From positions 1 to 64,000 of the forward strand of contig CAYVOD010000002.1 in the NCBI GenBank assembly GCA_964453055.1: a stretch of 64,000 nt of DNA. Direction: 5' to 3'. Shown piece after piece: positions 34,366 to 42,491 of the stretch. The position numbers and the translations under genes were made by a program. The notes beneath the pieces are model-generated. The model saw nothing but the letters and a program-made list of their open reading frames with translations, did no database searches and had not been told where the DNA came from. The stretch comes from UBA2256 sp964453055. GTDB lineage: Bacteria > Spirochaetota > Spirochaetia > Treponematales > Rectinemataceae. Numbering within the stretch: the first letter of the stretch is position 1; every line of letters begins with the position of its first letter.

Positions 34366-35538
34366 GTGATCAAGTTTGCCGACGAAGCGACCATTACGGT
34401 AGCATCCGGCTCAGGCGGCGATGGCTGCGTCGCCTTCAGGCGGGAAAAATACGTTCCCATGGGGGGCCCGGCGGGAGGAGACGGGGGAAAGGGCGGGAAC
34501 GTCATTTTCGTGGTAAAGCACAATGTGCGCACGCTTTCCTATCTTCGCTACCGCCAGACTTTCAAGGCTCAGAACGGGCTTCCGGGCATGGGAAGGAATA
34601 TGCACGGAAAGGACGGGGTGGATGTCCTGATTCCGATTCCCCCGGGCACTATCATAAAAGACGCGGAGACAGGAGAGGTCCTGCGGGATTTTTCCCGTTC
34701 CCGACCCGGCAAGGTCTCGGCTTACGTCAAAGACGCGTCGGGCAAGGACGGGGAACAATGGGTTTTCCTCAAAGGCGGAAAAGGCGGCTGGGGGAACACT
34801 CATTTCAAAACTTCGGTAAACCAGGCTCCCCGCTTCGCGATGCCCGGACAGGCCGGTGAGGAGCGAAGGCTCAGGATTGAGCTGAGCCTCATCGCCGATG
34901 TCGGCCTTGTTGGATTCCCCAACGCCGGCAAGTCCAGTCTCCTGGACGCCTTCACCAACGCCAGGCCGAAGATCGCCAGCTATCCCTTCACGACCAAGAT
35001 ACCCAACCTCGGAGTTCTTACCATCCACGAAAGGGATATCATACTGGCCGATATCCCAGGGATAATCGAAGGCGCCCACGAGGGAGTGGGGCTGGGCATA
35101 CGGTTTTTGAAGCACATAGCCAGGACTTCTTTCCTCCTGTTCCTCGTGGATCTTTCAGACGAGAACTGGCGCCAAGCCTTTTCGGTGCTTCTGGAGGAAT
35201 TATCAGCCTTCTCTCCCCAGCTAGCCTCCAAAAAAAGGATTCTCGTCGCCACGAAACTGGATTTGCCGGAAGCCATGGAACGGTACCAGGAATTTCGCTC
35301 GCTGCAGGCATCCGAGGAAGTCCTGGGCATCTCGGTTTTCTCGGGCTTTGGACTGTCAGAGCTGAAGGAAGCGATCTTCAGGGCGGTGGAGAAAACCGAA
35401 GAGGATCTCCGGAAAGCCGGGGAAACCGAAACCGGCGAGGAAGCCGAAACCGGCGCCGAGGATCTTCTCGAGGAAGGAGTCCAAAGCATGAGCGATCCAG
35501 ATCCCTTTGAAATTCCAGGCGAGGACGCGTTGCTGTGA
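34366..35538 (+). CDS. obgE: GTPase ObgE (ribosome assembly)
   Basis: Obg-family GTPase for late 50S assembly and growth control, 390 residues. The glycine-rich Obg fold (ASGSGGDGCVAFRREKYVP, GGPAGGDGGKGGNVIF) is followed by the G domain with GFPNAGKSSLLD at about 183, DIPGIIEGAHEGVGLG and ATKLDLPEAMER. A Glu-rich tail (EEDLRKAGETETGEEAETG) replaces the OCT domain found in some homologues. GTG 34366 is the start: the frame opens MIKFADEATI as in the family. It overlaps nadD by GTGA. Confidence 0.97.
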   Translation: MIKFADEATITVASGSGGDGCVAFRREKYVPMGGPAGGDGGKGGNVIFVVKHNVRTLSYLRYRQTFKAQNGLPGMGRNMHGKDGVDVLIPIPPGTIIKDAETGEVLRDFSRSRPGKVSAYVKDASGKDGEQWVFLKGGKGGWGNTHFKTSVNQAPRFAMPGQAGEERRLRIELSLIADVGLVGFPNAGKSSLLDAFTNARPKIASYPFTTKIPNLGVLTIHERDIILADIPGIIEGAHEGVGLGIRFLKHIARTSFLLFLVDLSDENWRQAFSVLLEELSAFSPQLASKKRILVATKLDLPEAMERYQEFRSLQASEEVLGISVFSGFGLSELKEAIFRAVEKTEEDLRKAGETETGEEAETGAEDLLEEGVQSMSDPDPFEIPGEDALL

Positions 35539-36113
35539 GAACGGCATTGTTCGGGGGCAGTTTCAATCCCATCCACGTCGGCCACCTCATCATGGCCGAG
35601 GAAGTGCTCCTGGCCGCCTCCTGCGACAGGGTTCTCTTTCTTCCCGCCAAAATCCCCCCGCACAAGCCGCTAGACGACCCCGGGCCAGAGCTGAGGGCCG
35701 CCATGGTCGAGGCGAGCATCAGAAACGATTCGCGTTTCGCGATTAGCCGCTGCGAGCTCGAGCGCCCCGGGATTTCCTATACCATCGACTCGCTGCGAAT
35801 CCTTCGATCCCAGGACCTCATAGAAGAGCATCCCTACATAATCATCGGCGACGACCTGCTGGAAGGCTTTTCTTCCTGGAAAGAAGCCGAGCTTCTCGCC
35901 AGGGAGGCAGAGCTCCTGGTCGTCCGAAGAAACAGCGAGAGGAAACTGCCCTTCGCCTATCCGCACCGCTACCTGGACAACAGGATGCTGCCCATCTCCT
36001 CGACGGAAATCCGCAGGCTCATACAAGAAGGCGGAGCCTGGCGTTACCTGGTGCCGGACGGCGCTCGCTCCCTGATCGAACAAAACTCGCTGTACGGCTA
36101 TGGAAGAAATTGA
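35535..36113 (+). CDS. nadD: Nicotinate-nucleotide adenylyltransferase
   Basis: Makes deamido-NAD from nicotinate mononucleotide and ATP. The 192-residue protein has FGGSFNPIHVGHL, the nucleotidyltransferase signature, at the N-terminus and ISSTEIRRLIQEGG near the end. The GTG start overlaps the obgE stop and its own end overlaps yqeK by 14 bases, the standard obg-nadD-yqeK arrangement of Gram-positives and spirochaetes. Confidence 0.96.
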   Translation: MRTALFGGSFNPIHVGHLIMAEEVLLAASCDRVLFLPAKIPPHKPLDDPGPELRAAMVEASIRNDSRFAISRCELERPGISYTIDSLRILRSQDLIEEHPYIIIGDDLLEGFSSWKEAELLAREAELLVVRRNSERKLPFAYPHRYLDNRMLPISSTEIRRLIQEGGAWRYLVPDGARSLIEQNSLYGYGRN

Positions 36114-36714
36114 AGCCAGGCTCCTTCTAGAGCTCGAAAGCCTGTGCAAGCCATCAAGGCAGACACACAGCCGTTCGGTAGCCGCGACGGCCGAGTCCCT
36201 CGCGAAGCGCTTTGGGGTCGATCCATTCGCCGCCAGGCTGGCCGGGCTCGGACACGATCTGGCGAAGGATAGGGAATTAGGATATCAGTGGGAACTAGCC
36301 CGCAGGGCAGTCTTACACCCGGAGCTGAAGGCGGTTTCCGACGTCGTTGCGATCATGGAGTCCGAAAGGGACTTTGCCGACAAGATTATCCATGGCCCTG
36401 CCTCGGCGGTATATATGAGGGAAAACCTAGGCATCGGCGATATGGCCGTGCTGACGGCCGTAAGTCTACACTCCCAAGCGGCGTTGCGGATGGACAAGCT
36501 GTCCTCGATACTCTTCGTGGCCGACAAGATGGAGCCGGCAAGAGCCTACGCGGGAATCGCCGAGGCCACGGCGCTGCGAAGGGACAGCTTGGAAACACTG
36601 CTCAGAAAAGCCTTGGGACTCTCGATGGAATGGCTAAACGCCAAAGGTTACGCTATTGCCCAAAGCAGCATCGACTTATACAATGCCCTAACAATGGATA
36701 CGGCCTCGGAATGA
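36100..36714 (+). CDS. yqeK: HD-domain hydrolase YqeK
   Basis: Predicted bis(5'-nucleosyl)-tetraphosphatase (symmetrical) of the YqeK type, 204 residues. HD-fold metal ligands are seen as the first His in TRQTHSRSV-like context (RQTHSRSVAAT), GHDLAKD, HGPASAVYM and the later ILFVADKMEPAR. It would clear Ap4A and related stress nucleotides. It overlaps nadD by 14 bases at its start and the LCP-type gene by ATGA at its end. Confidence 0.9.
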   Translation: MEEIEARLLLELESLCKPSRQTHSRSVAATAESLAKRFGVDPFAARLAGLGHDLAKDRELGYQWELARRAVLHPELKAVSDVVAIMESERDFADKIIHGPASAVYMRENLGIGDMAVLTAVSLHSQAALRMDKLSSILFVADKMEPARAYAGIAEATALRRDSLETLLRKALGLSMEWLNAKGYAIAQSSIDLYNALTMDTASE

Positions 36715-37886
36715 GAAAGCTTCAATTCGACAAAAGCCATATTTTGCTATGGCTGATCGCGGCATTGTTCCTGACCGCCCTGGTGACTGGAATCGTCGTG
36801 CTGCGCTCCGAAAGCCTGAGTTCCCAGCTCAGGACGGACCAACCGGTCAATGTCCTCTTGATTTTCCAGCAGGACGGAAGGCCGGCCTCCACCCAGCTTC
36901 TCACCTTCTACCCCTCCAAGGCCAAGGCCGCCCTTCTGGACATACCCGGCAATACCGCCGTCATTTTAACGACCATCAAGCGGATGGACAGGATCGACTA
37001 TACCTACAAGGCCAACAATCCCAAAAGCTTCACTACCGAGGTTTCGCGGTATCTGGACATACCGCTCAACGGCTACCTCCTTTTCGATGAAAAGGGTTTG
37101 AGCAGCATCGTGGATTACCTCGACGGGCTTCAGCTTTTCATTCCTTCCATGATAATCCAGGAAGGGCAGGCACCTGTGCGCCTGCCCGGAGGCGCTGTCA
37201 CCCTGGACGGGGAAAAAGTCCTGCAGTTCCTCAGATACAAGGAAGATCAGGAGAACGAAGGCGACGCGCTCGCGAGAAGGCAAAAAATGACCCTCGCCTT
37301 GATCAAGAGGCTGGCGTACAGATCTGGGTACCTGGAAAACAAGAAAACGGCAGCGATGCTCACCAAGCCTATCCAAAGCAATTTCAGCGGTCAGGCACAG
37401 CGGCGCCTGCTCCAGGAAATCGCTAAGCTGGACGCCGACTCGATACTCATGCAAAGAATCACCGGAACCTACCGCGCGGTGGAAGACGAAGAGCTCTTCT
37501 TCCCCTTCTACGACGGGGAGCTGGCCAGGGATATGCTGAAGCAGACTCTCAACGCCATGAGCGTTTCCAGCAGCGCGGGGAGCGGAGGAAGAATCTACAC
37601 GGTGGAAATACTGAACGGGACCACGGAACGAGGCCTCGCCGCCCGGACGGCCGAGATTTTCGGAAGCTTCGGCTACGATGTGGTTGCGGTGGGCAACGCA
37701 GACCAGACCGAGTACGCTTCCACGAGAATCATCGATCGATACGGCGACAAGGAAGCGCTCAGCTCCATAGGCGCCGTCATAAAGTGCGCAAATTTCGGGG
37801 ACGCCTCTGAATACAAGGGTTCGATAAAAGCGGATTATACGATCATATTAGGAAAGGATTTCGATGGGAGGGTCTGTGTCCAATAG
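36711..37886 (+). CDS. LytR-CpsA-Psr (LCP)-like membrane protein, atypical active site
   Basis: A 391-residue protein with one N-terminal membrane helix (about 11-31, ILLWLIAALFLTALVTGIVV), an extracytoplasmic LCP-like domain (VNVLLIFQQDGRPASTQLLTFYPS, ALLDIPGNTAVIL, VTLDGEKVLQFLRYK) and a C-terminal LytR_C domain (YTVEILNGTTERGLAARTAEIF). LCP enzymes transfer glycopolymers to peptidoglycan. Here the usual PRDT is PGNT at 79-82 and the SDT after the Arg reads ASTQ, so phosphate-binding residues are altered. The start overlaps the yqeK stop; a much longer upstream frame is a yqeK shadow. Its 3' end overlaps rsfS. Confidence 0.82.
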   Translation: MRKLQFDKSHILLWLIAALFLTALVTGIVVLRSESLSSQLRTDQPVNVLLIFQQDGRPASTQLLTFYPSKAKAALLDIPGNTAVILTTIKRMDRIDYTYKANNPKSFTTEVSRYLDIPLNGYLLFDEKGLSSIVDYLDGLQLFIPSMIIQEGQAPVRLPGGAVTLDGEKVLQFLRYKEDQENEGDALARRQKMTLALIKRLAYRSGYLENKKTAAMLTKPIQSNFSGQAQRRLLQEIAKLDADSILMQRITGTYRAVEDEELFFPFYDGELARDMLKQTLNAMSVSSSAGSGGRIYTVEILNGTTERGLAARTAEIFGSFGYDVVAVGNADQTEYASTRIIDRYGDKEALSSIGAVIKCANFGDASEYKGSIKADYTIILGKDFDGRVCVQ

Positions 37887-38232
37887 TCATTCGCTAGCTT
37901 TCGCGATAGCCTCTATTCTCGCCGAACATAAGGCCGAGGACGTTCTCGTGCTGGATCTGCGCGAAATCGCTGGGTGGACGGATTTTTTCGTCCTCGGCAG
38001 CTCAAGCTCGATCACCCATATGCGTGGGCTTTCACGCTTCGTAGAAGAATATTTGGAGAAGGAAAAAATTCCTTCCCTCAATCGCCCGGTGGCCAGCGAT
38101 GACGAAAGCTGGCTGCTCCAGGATATCGGCGACGTGGTCGTCCATATAATGAGCAGGGAAGCCAGGAATTTTTACGAATTGGAAAAACTTTGGTACAAGG
38201 CCAAGGCCTACAGCCTGAGCGCAGGACAATAA
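37864..38232 (+). CDS. rsfS: Ribosomal silencing factor RsfS
   Basis: 122-residue RsfS/Iojap-family protein that binds L14 and blocks subunit joining. KAEDVLVLDLREIAGWTDFFVLGSSSS, the central YLEKEKI, and WLLQDIGDVVVHIMSREARNFYELEKLW are family segments. AAGG precedes ATG 37864; GTG 37876, behind GGGAGG, is an alternative. It closes the rplU-to-rsfS block and is followed at once by a terminator. Confidence 0.95.
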   Translation: MGGSVSNSHSLAFAIASILAEHKAEDVLVLDLREIAGWTDFFVLGSSSSITHMRGLSRFVEEYLEKEKIPSLNRPVASDDESWLLQDIGDVVVHIMSREARNFYELEKLWYKAKAYSLSAGQ

Positions 38233-38237
38233 AAAAA

Positions 38238-38258
38238 GCCGCCTTCTGGCGGCTTTTT
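38238..38258. terminator. Bidirectional terminator after rsfS
   Basis: GCCGCC-TTCT-GGCGGC with five T on the plus side and seven A before the stem, so it can end transcription from rsfS on the plus strand and from the acidic-protein gene on the minus strand. Confidence 0.88.
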
Positions 38259-38277
38259 CAATTATTTAGCCTTTGGC

Positions 38278-38592
38278 TCATTCGTCGAGATCGTCGTATT
38301 CCACGTCGTCGTCATAGCTGAACTCATCGTCGTCGTCATCGTCATCGAAATCGTCGTCCTCGTCGTCGAAATCGTCGTCGAAATCGTCGTCGAAATCGTC
38401 GTCGTCGAAGTCCTCGTCGTCCAGCTCGTCTTCATCCTCGTCGAAATCGTCGTAGTCGTCGTCATATTCGTCGTCGAAATGAACGGGGGTCCTGAGCACA
38501 AAGCCGGAAGCCTGCAAGGGCTGAATTCCTGTCAATGTAGCCAATTCACATTCCGAACCCTTGGATACGGAAGCGCTATTAATGGGGGTCAT
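38278..38592 (-). CDS. Aspartate-rich acidic protein of unknown function
   Basis: 104 residues. The first 40 are ordinary and start MTPINSASVSKGSECELATL; from about residue 42 (VHFDDEYDDDYDDFDEDE) to the end the protein is almost only Asp, with Glu, Phe and Tyr at intervals (DDDFDDDFDDDFDDEDDD). The DNA is a degenerate GAC/GAT/TTC array. GGGAGG 7 bases before the ATG at 38592 and a TTGACA promoter upstream support it as a real gene. No signal peptide is visible. Cation binding, nucleic-acid mimicry or chaperoning of basic proteins are possible; nothing in the sequence decides. Confidence 0.8.
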   Translation of the reverse strand: MTPINSASVSKGSECELATLTGIQPLQASGFVLRTPVHFDDEYDDDYDDFDEDEDELDDEDFDDDDFDDDFDDDFDDEDDDFDDDDDDDEFSYDDDVEYDDLDE

Positions 38593-38695
38593 GGTCGCAT
38601 CCTCCCTTTGTCCTGCTTCAACACGGCAGCTTTCGCGAACTATGCGAAGAAACTTCAGGAGCGTCAAGTCCTCTGAAGGCGTCCTGGCAACGAAA

Positions 38696-38723
38696 ATCTA
38701 AAGAGCATATCGAAATCTGTCAA
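38696..38723 (-). promoter_or_regulatory. Promoter of the acidic-protein gene
   Basis: On the minus strand TTGACA (38718-38723) and TTAGAT (38696-38701) with a 16-base spacer. The predicted leader is about 95 bases long and includes the GGGAGG ribosome-binding site. Confidence 0.6.
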
Positions 38724-38783
38724 CTATGTATCGATAATTTTTTGTGAAAAGTGATCAATAAGGGTATCTCGAGCCCCGGGGCT

Positions 38784-38812
38784 TTGACAGGCAGGAGGCG
38801 CAGGCGTTAGAT
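38784..38812 (+). promoter_or_regulatory. ispE promoter, predicted near-leaderless
   Basis: TTGACA (38784-38789), a 17-base spacer and TTAGAT (38807-38812). Ten bases separate the -10 from ATG 38823. An AGGAGG sequence lies inside the spacer, upstream of where RNA should start, so it cannot serve as a ribosome-binding site for this transcript. Confidence 0.68.
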
Positions 38813-38822
38813 TTTGGCAGAT

Positions 38823-39818
38823 ATGGACAACAGCCTAGGCGCCACGGCCTTCGCCAAAATAAACATAGGCCTCAGCATAGGCCCAAGGTCTCAGAATTCT
38901 TTCCACCCCATCTTGAGCCTCTTTCAGAGCGTTTCGCTCGGCGATGACATATTCCTTGACTGGTCTGGCGATTGGGAAAAATCGACCGGATCCGGAAATC
39001 GCGCGGAGGGAAGGCCGAAGGAAGAAGGCTTCGACCTGTCCGTCGAGGGCGATTTCGATTGCCCAGGCAAATCCACGACACTTTTCAAGGCTGCTGCTGC
39101 TTTTCTAGGAAGGCTCGGCATCAACGCGAGGCTCAAGATCAGGGTCGAAAAACGCATTCCAGCGAAGGCCGGCCTCGGCGGCGGTTCAGCCGACGCAGCA
39201 GCGCTGCTCGTTCTTTTGGACAAGGCTTTCGGAACGGGGCTGGAAACGCGGCAACTGGCGGAGCTCGGGCTCGCCGTCGGTTCCGACGTGCCCTTTTTTT
39301 TCAGGGGAGGTACGGCGCTGGTCCATGGAAGGGGAGAGCGGATTGAAACACTTCCGTCCCGCCTGGACTTCGGCATTCTCCTGATTCATCCCCCCTTCGG
39401 CGTATCTACCCCCTGGGCTTATGCCGCCCTGGACAGATATAGGGAGAAGCGAGGAGGGTTCCAGGATTCGAGCCTATGGGACGAAGTTATCGTTGAGAAA
39501 AAAAAGAAGGAAATTGTCGAAGCGCTGGAAAAGCCCTTGGGAGAATGGAAATTCGAGAACGATTTTTCCCCCCTGCTTTATAATGAATACCCCGTCTACC
39601 GCCAGCTGGAATCCTTTCTGCGGTCCAAGGGGGCGGACTTCGTTTCCATCAGCGGGTCTGGTTCCTCAATTTTCGGGCTTTTCGGCAATCTTGAAAAAGC
39701 CCAGGCGGCAGAAGAAAGCCTCGGGCGGGCAAACGAGGGAGAAGCCCTTCGAAAGCTCTTGTACGGCATGAGGTTGCACGCATTAAAACCGCTTGAAACA
39801 AGTCTTCGACTAGGCTAG
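38823..39818 (+). CDS. ispE: 4-diphosphocytidyl-2-C-methyl-D-erythritol kinase
   Basis: GHMP kinase of the MEP isoprenoid pathway, 331 residues. AFAKINIGLSIG near the start, the ATP-binding PAKAGLGGGSADAAALLVL at about 111-129, and ISGSGSSIFGLF near the end are diagnostic. ATG 38823 is preferred to the in-frame TTG at 38814, because the TTG lies only 2 bases after the -10 box, upstream of the expected transcription start. An unusual 20-residue insert rich in charged residues follows SLGDDIFLDW. It is divergent from the acidic-protein gene and precedes spoVG. Confidence 0.94.
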   Translation: MDNSLGATAFAKINIGLSIGPRSQNSFHPILSLFQSVSLGDDIFLDWSGDWEKSTGSGNRAEGRPKEEGFDLSVEGDFDCPGKSTTLFKAAAAFLGRLGINARLKIRVEKRIPAKAGLGGGSADAAALLVLLDKAFGTGLETRQLAELGLAVGSDVPFFFRGGTALVHGRGERIETLPSRLDFGILLIHPPFGVSTPWAYAALDRYREKRGGFQDSSLWDEVIVEKKKKEIVEALEKPLGEWKFENDFSPLLYNEYPVYRQLESFLRSKGADFVSISGSGSSIFGLFGNLEKAQAAEESLGRANEGEALRKLLYGMRLHALKPLETSLRLG

Positions 39819-39821
39819 AAT
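39793..39821 (+). promoter_or_regulatory. spoVG promoter
   Basis: TTGAAA (39793-39798), 17-base spacer, TAGAAT (39816-39821), overlapping the end of ispE. The leader of about 34 bases contains AAGGAG (39846-39851). Confidence 0.65.
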
Positions 39822-39861
39822 CGGACTATGTAGCTGTGTACACAAAAGGAGCGTCCTTGCT

Positions 39862-40146
39862 ATGGAAATTACGGACATCCGAATCCGCAAGGTTCCGACT
39901 GAAGGAAAATTGAAGGCGTATGTCACCGTCACCTTCGATGAATGCTTCGTGGTGCACAATGTCAAGATCATCGAGGGGAAAAACGGCGTCTTCATAGCAA
40001 TGCCTAGCAGAAGGACGAATACTGGGGAATATAAGGATATAGCGCATCCCATATGTCCCGATTTCAGGACGAGACTTCAAGACAAGATTCTCGCCGCCTA
40101 CGCTTCTGCTCCGGGAAACGACCAGACAGTCCCCGAATTCGACTGA
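39862..40146 (+). CDS. spoVG: SpoVG family nucleic-acid-binding regulator
   Basis: 94-residue SpoVG protein: MEITDIRIRKVP, VTFDECFVVHNVKIIEG and FIAMPSRR with DIAHPICPDFR are the conserved blocks. Homologues in Borrelia and Staphylococcus bind DNA and RNA and act as regulators; sporulation is not implied. AAGGAG lies 10 bases before the ATG. It is followed on the same strand by tRNA-Gln and rplY, an order also seen near spoVG in other bacteria. Confidence 0.96.
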   Translation: MEITDIRIRKVPTEGKLKAYVTVTFDECFVVHNVKIIEGKNGVFIAMPSRRTNTGEYKDIAHPICPDFRTRLQDKILAAYASAPGNDQTVPEFD

Positions 40147-40185
40147 TCCGACACGCATCCAATCTTGTGTTTGCACTCGCGTTCT

Positions 40186-40257
40186 TGGGACGTCGGCAAG
40201 CGGTAAGCCCCCGGGTTTTGGTCCCGGTATTCGCAGGTTCGAATCCTGCCGTCCCAG
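40186..40257 (+). tRNA. tRNA-Gln (TTG)
   Basis: 72 bases: acceptor TGGGACG pairs with CGTCCCA, discriminator G. The anticodon stem-loop CCGGG-TTTTGGT-CCCGG gives anticodon TTG, and the T arm carries GTTCGAATC. CCA is not encoded. It lies 40 bases after spoVG and just before rplY, so it is probably processed from a joint transcript. Confidence 0.95.
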
Positions 40258-40297
40258 TACGGCACAGTTATGGCCGAATGTGGTAAGGAGATTCCAA

Positions 40298-40951
40298 ATG
40301 GAACATTTTGTACTTCAAGCTTTCGATAGAAAGAAGTCCACCAAGGGCTATCTCAACGAGAACAGAAAAGCGGGGAAGATTCCCGCGGTGGTCTACGGGG
40401 CGGGCAAGACGGCCAACAATCTTTTCGTCTATGCCAGCGAATACGAAAAAGCCCTGAAGAGCATCACCGAGAGTACGATAATTACCCTTGACGTCGAGGG
40501 TCGGAAGCTTAGTGTTTTCGCGAAGGACCACCAGCGCCACGCCGTCGACAAAAACATCCTCCATATCGATTTTCTCGAGGTGCAGGAGGGCAAGAAACTT
40601 CACGCCCACGTACGCCTTGTTCTCAAGGGCACGCCCAAGGGAGTCCTTGAAGGCGGAGTTTTGGAGAATCCGGCCCATGACATCGAGGTGGAGTGCGATC
40701 CTTCCGTCCTGCCCGAACGCATCGAGGTGGACGTTTCCGGGCTGGAGGCCAATCACGCCCTCCACGTCCGCGACCTGGCCCAGATCCAGGACGTAAAGGT
40801 TTTGACCAACCCCGACACCGTCATCGCGATCGTCAAGTTCGCCAGGGAGGAGAAGGTCGAGGAAGTCGCCGAGGCGACCGCCGAAGCCGGAGCCGAGGCC
40901 GGGGCTGAAGCCCAGGCGCCCGCGGCCCCGGAAGCCGAAGCCAAGGCCTGA
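40298..40951 (+). CDS. rplY: Ribosomal protein L25 (CTC form)
   Basis: 217-residue L25/TL5/CTC protein that binds 5S rRNA. The N-terminal L25 domain (GKIPAVVYGAG, HIDFLEV) is followed by the CTC beta domain (LKGTPKGVLEGGVLE, IEVDVSGLEANHALHVRDL) and a Glu/Ala-rich tail of about 35 residues. AAGGAG 7 bases upstream selects ATG 40298 over an earlier in-frame codon. A strong terminator follows. Confidence 0.96.
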   Translation: MEHFVLQAFDRKKSTKGYLNENRKAGKIPAVVYGAGKTANNLFVYASEYEKALKSITESTIITLDVEGRKLSVFAKDHQRHAVDKNILHIDFLEVQEGKKLHAHVRLVLKGTPKGVLEGGVLENPAHDIEVECDPSVLPERIEVDVSGLEANHALHVRDLAQIQDVKVLTNPDTVIAIVKFAREEKVEEVAEATAEAGAEAGAEAQAPAAPEAEAKA

Positions 40952-40980
40952 TCGGGCCCTTCAATTCCGATTCGAAAAGG

Positions 40981-41017
40981 GCAGGTCTCGGGAACATCCC
41001 GCGGACCTGCTTTTTTT
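40981..41017 (+). terminator. Rho-independent terminator after rplY
   Basis: GCAGGTC pairs with GACCTGC (41004-41010), with an inner CGGGA/TCCCG pairing, followed by seven T. It separates the spoVG-tRNA-rplY unit from tilS. Confidence 0.88.
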
Positions 41018-41033
41018 ATCCGGAAGGCAGCCT

Positions 41034-42491
41034 GTGGGCAGGGAGCGGTGGCAGGAAAGAATGAAGCCAGACACTAACGCGGTACGGAGGATCAACAAGA
41101 CCGTATCGGGGGAGCTGGCCGAGCTGGGCTCCTTTGGAGGAATACTCGTCGCTTACTCCGGAGGCGTCGATTCAACCGTGCTTTTGAGCGCGTTGGCGGA
41201 GATTGGCATCCATCCCTTGAGGGTTCTTCACGTTGTCCACAATCTTAGGCCAGAGGCTGAGCTCCTGGCGGAGAGAGAGTTGATCCGAAAATACTGCGGG
41301 GAGCTCAAGCTGCCCTTGAGAATCGCCACTATCAAGCCAGGCTCTATCGAAAAACGGGCCAAGCGCGAAGGGATCGGCATTGAGGCCGCCGCCAGGGAGC
41401 TCCGCTACGGGATACTGCTCAGGGAGGCCGGCAAATATGGTTGCGGCATCGTATGTACCGCCCATAACGCCGACGACCAGCTTGAAACCCTTCTGGCACG
41501 ATTCCTCGGATCTTCGAGTTTCGAAGGCCTTAAAGGAATGCCCAAGCAGCGCAGGCTCGGTGGATCGGTGCGGCTCTGCAGGCCGCTCTTGACGGTTTCG
41601 CGCGCCGAGATTCAAGCCTACGCTTCGATGAAAGAACTAAGGTATTCCCAGGACTCGAGCAACGATTCGTCCGCCTATCTGCGGAACAGAATCAGGAAAA
41701 AACTCGTCCCCGTCCTGGACAGGGAGTTTCCGGGATGGAGGAAAGGGCTCGAAACCACGGCGAGCAGACTGGCCGCCGACGGGGGAATCCTCGTCGACCG
41801 GCTAACGGAAAGCTTTGGCAGAATCGAATTTTCGGAAACGAGGCGTTCCGCAACGATGCGTGTCGAGGATTTTTTCGGTCTGCCGGAAAGCCTGCGCGTA
41901 CGATTGCTGACGCGGTGCATGCGGTACCTGACGAGGAAGGGGAGGCTTTCCTACAGGGCGCTCCGGGAGGCTTGCCGCGCTCTCTCTTCGGGTGCTAAGG
42001 CCTGCGACCTTTTTAGGTACCGGCTGACGATCGAAGATGATCTGCTGCGAATCCTCCCTATACTTGATTTTCGCAAGGAAGGCGGGTATTTTTTCATTGT
42101 CTCAGATGAAACTGTCATAAAGGCGGGATCTTTGGAAGTCAGCTGTCGCTGGGATGATAGCGATAGAGCAAGCGGCGCGGGTCCGGCTTCAACTGTCACC
42201 GCCCTGGCCGAGGGTTCCTTCGGTTTTCCGCTGGCGATACGAAGCAGGAAGCACGGGGATAAAATACGCTGCGGAGGAAAAGACCGGAGAGTCGACCAGC
42301 TCTTGTCCGGTTGGGGAATCGAGGGCAGGCATAGGGATCTCGTGCCTTTGGTAGAGGACGGGAACGGAATAGTGGCCATCCTTGCCGACTGCCTGGAAGG
42401 TTTCAGTTATGGTCAGCATAAATTTAGGGATTACTCCGGACCCTTGAGGGGCAGGAGCTTTGTCATACGTATTAAAGGAGCTTATTTTTAG
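41034..42491 (+). CDS. tilS: tRNA(Ile)-lysidine synthase
   Basis: Modifies C34 of the CAU-anticodon tRNA-Ile with lysine so that it reads AUA. The 485-residue protein has the PP-loop SGGVDS (about 42-47), VVHNLRPEAELLAERE and CTAHNADDQLETLL in the catalytic domain and the TilS C-terminal region (RRVDQLLSGWGIEGRHRDLVPL-type segment) at the end. The GTG at 41034 has GGAAGG 6 bases upstream; ATG 41061 is the alternative start. ftsH begins at the next base after its stop, the common tilS-ftsH pairing. Confidence 0.94.
   Translation: MGRERWQERMKPDTNAVRRINKTVSGELAELGSFGGILVAYSGGVDSTVLLSALAEIGIHPLRVLHVVHNLRPEAELLAERELIRKYCGELKLPLRIATIKPGSIEKRAKREGIGIEAAARELRYGILLREAGKYGCGIVCTAHNADDQLETLLARFLGSSSFEGLKGMPKQRRLGGSVRLCRPLLTVSRAEIQAYASMKELRYSQDSSNDSSAYLRNRIRKKLVPVLDREFPGWRKGLETTASRLAADGGILVDRLTESFGRIEFSETRRSATMRVEDFFGLPESLRVRLLTRCMRYLTRKGRLSYRALREACRALSSGAKACDLFRYRLTIEDDLLRILPILDFRKEGGYFFIVSDETVIKAGSLEVSCRWDDSDRASGAGPASTVTALAEGSFGFPLAIRSRKHGDKIRCGGKDRRVDQLLSGWGIEGRHRDLVPLVEDGNGIVAILADCLEGFSYGQHKFRDYSGPLRGRSFVIRIKGAYF

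Noticed and set aside
36288..36710. N-terminal extension of the LCP-like protein
   Set aside because: It is an alternative reading of yqeK; the ATGA overlap and membrane helix set the start at 36711.
38290..38470. Dense TCGTCG-type short repeats, at first sight like a microsatellite or CRISPR-like array
   Set aside because: They are the codons of the Asp-rich protein on the minus strand; there are no spacers or constant repeats.
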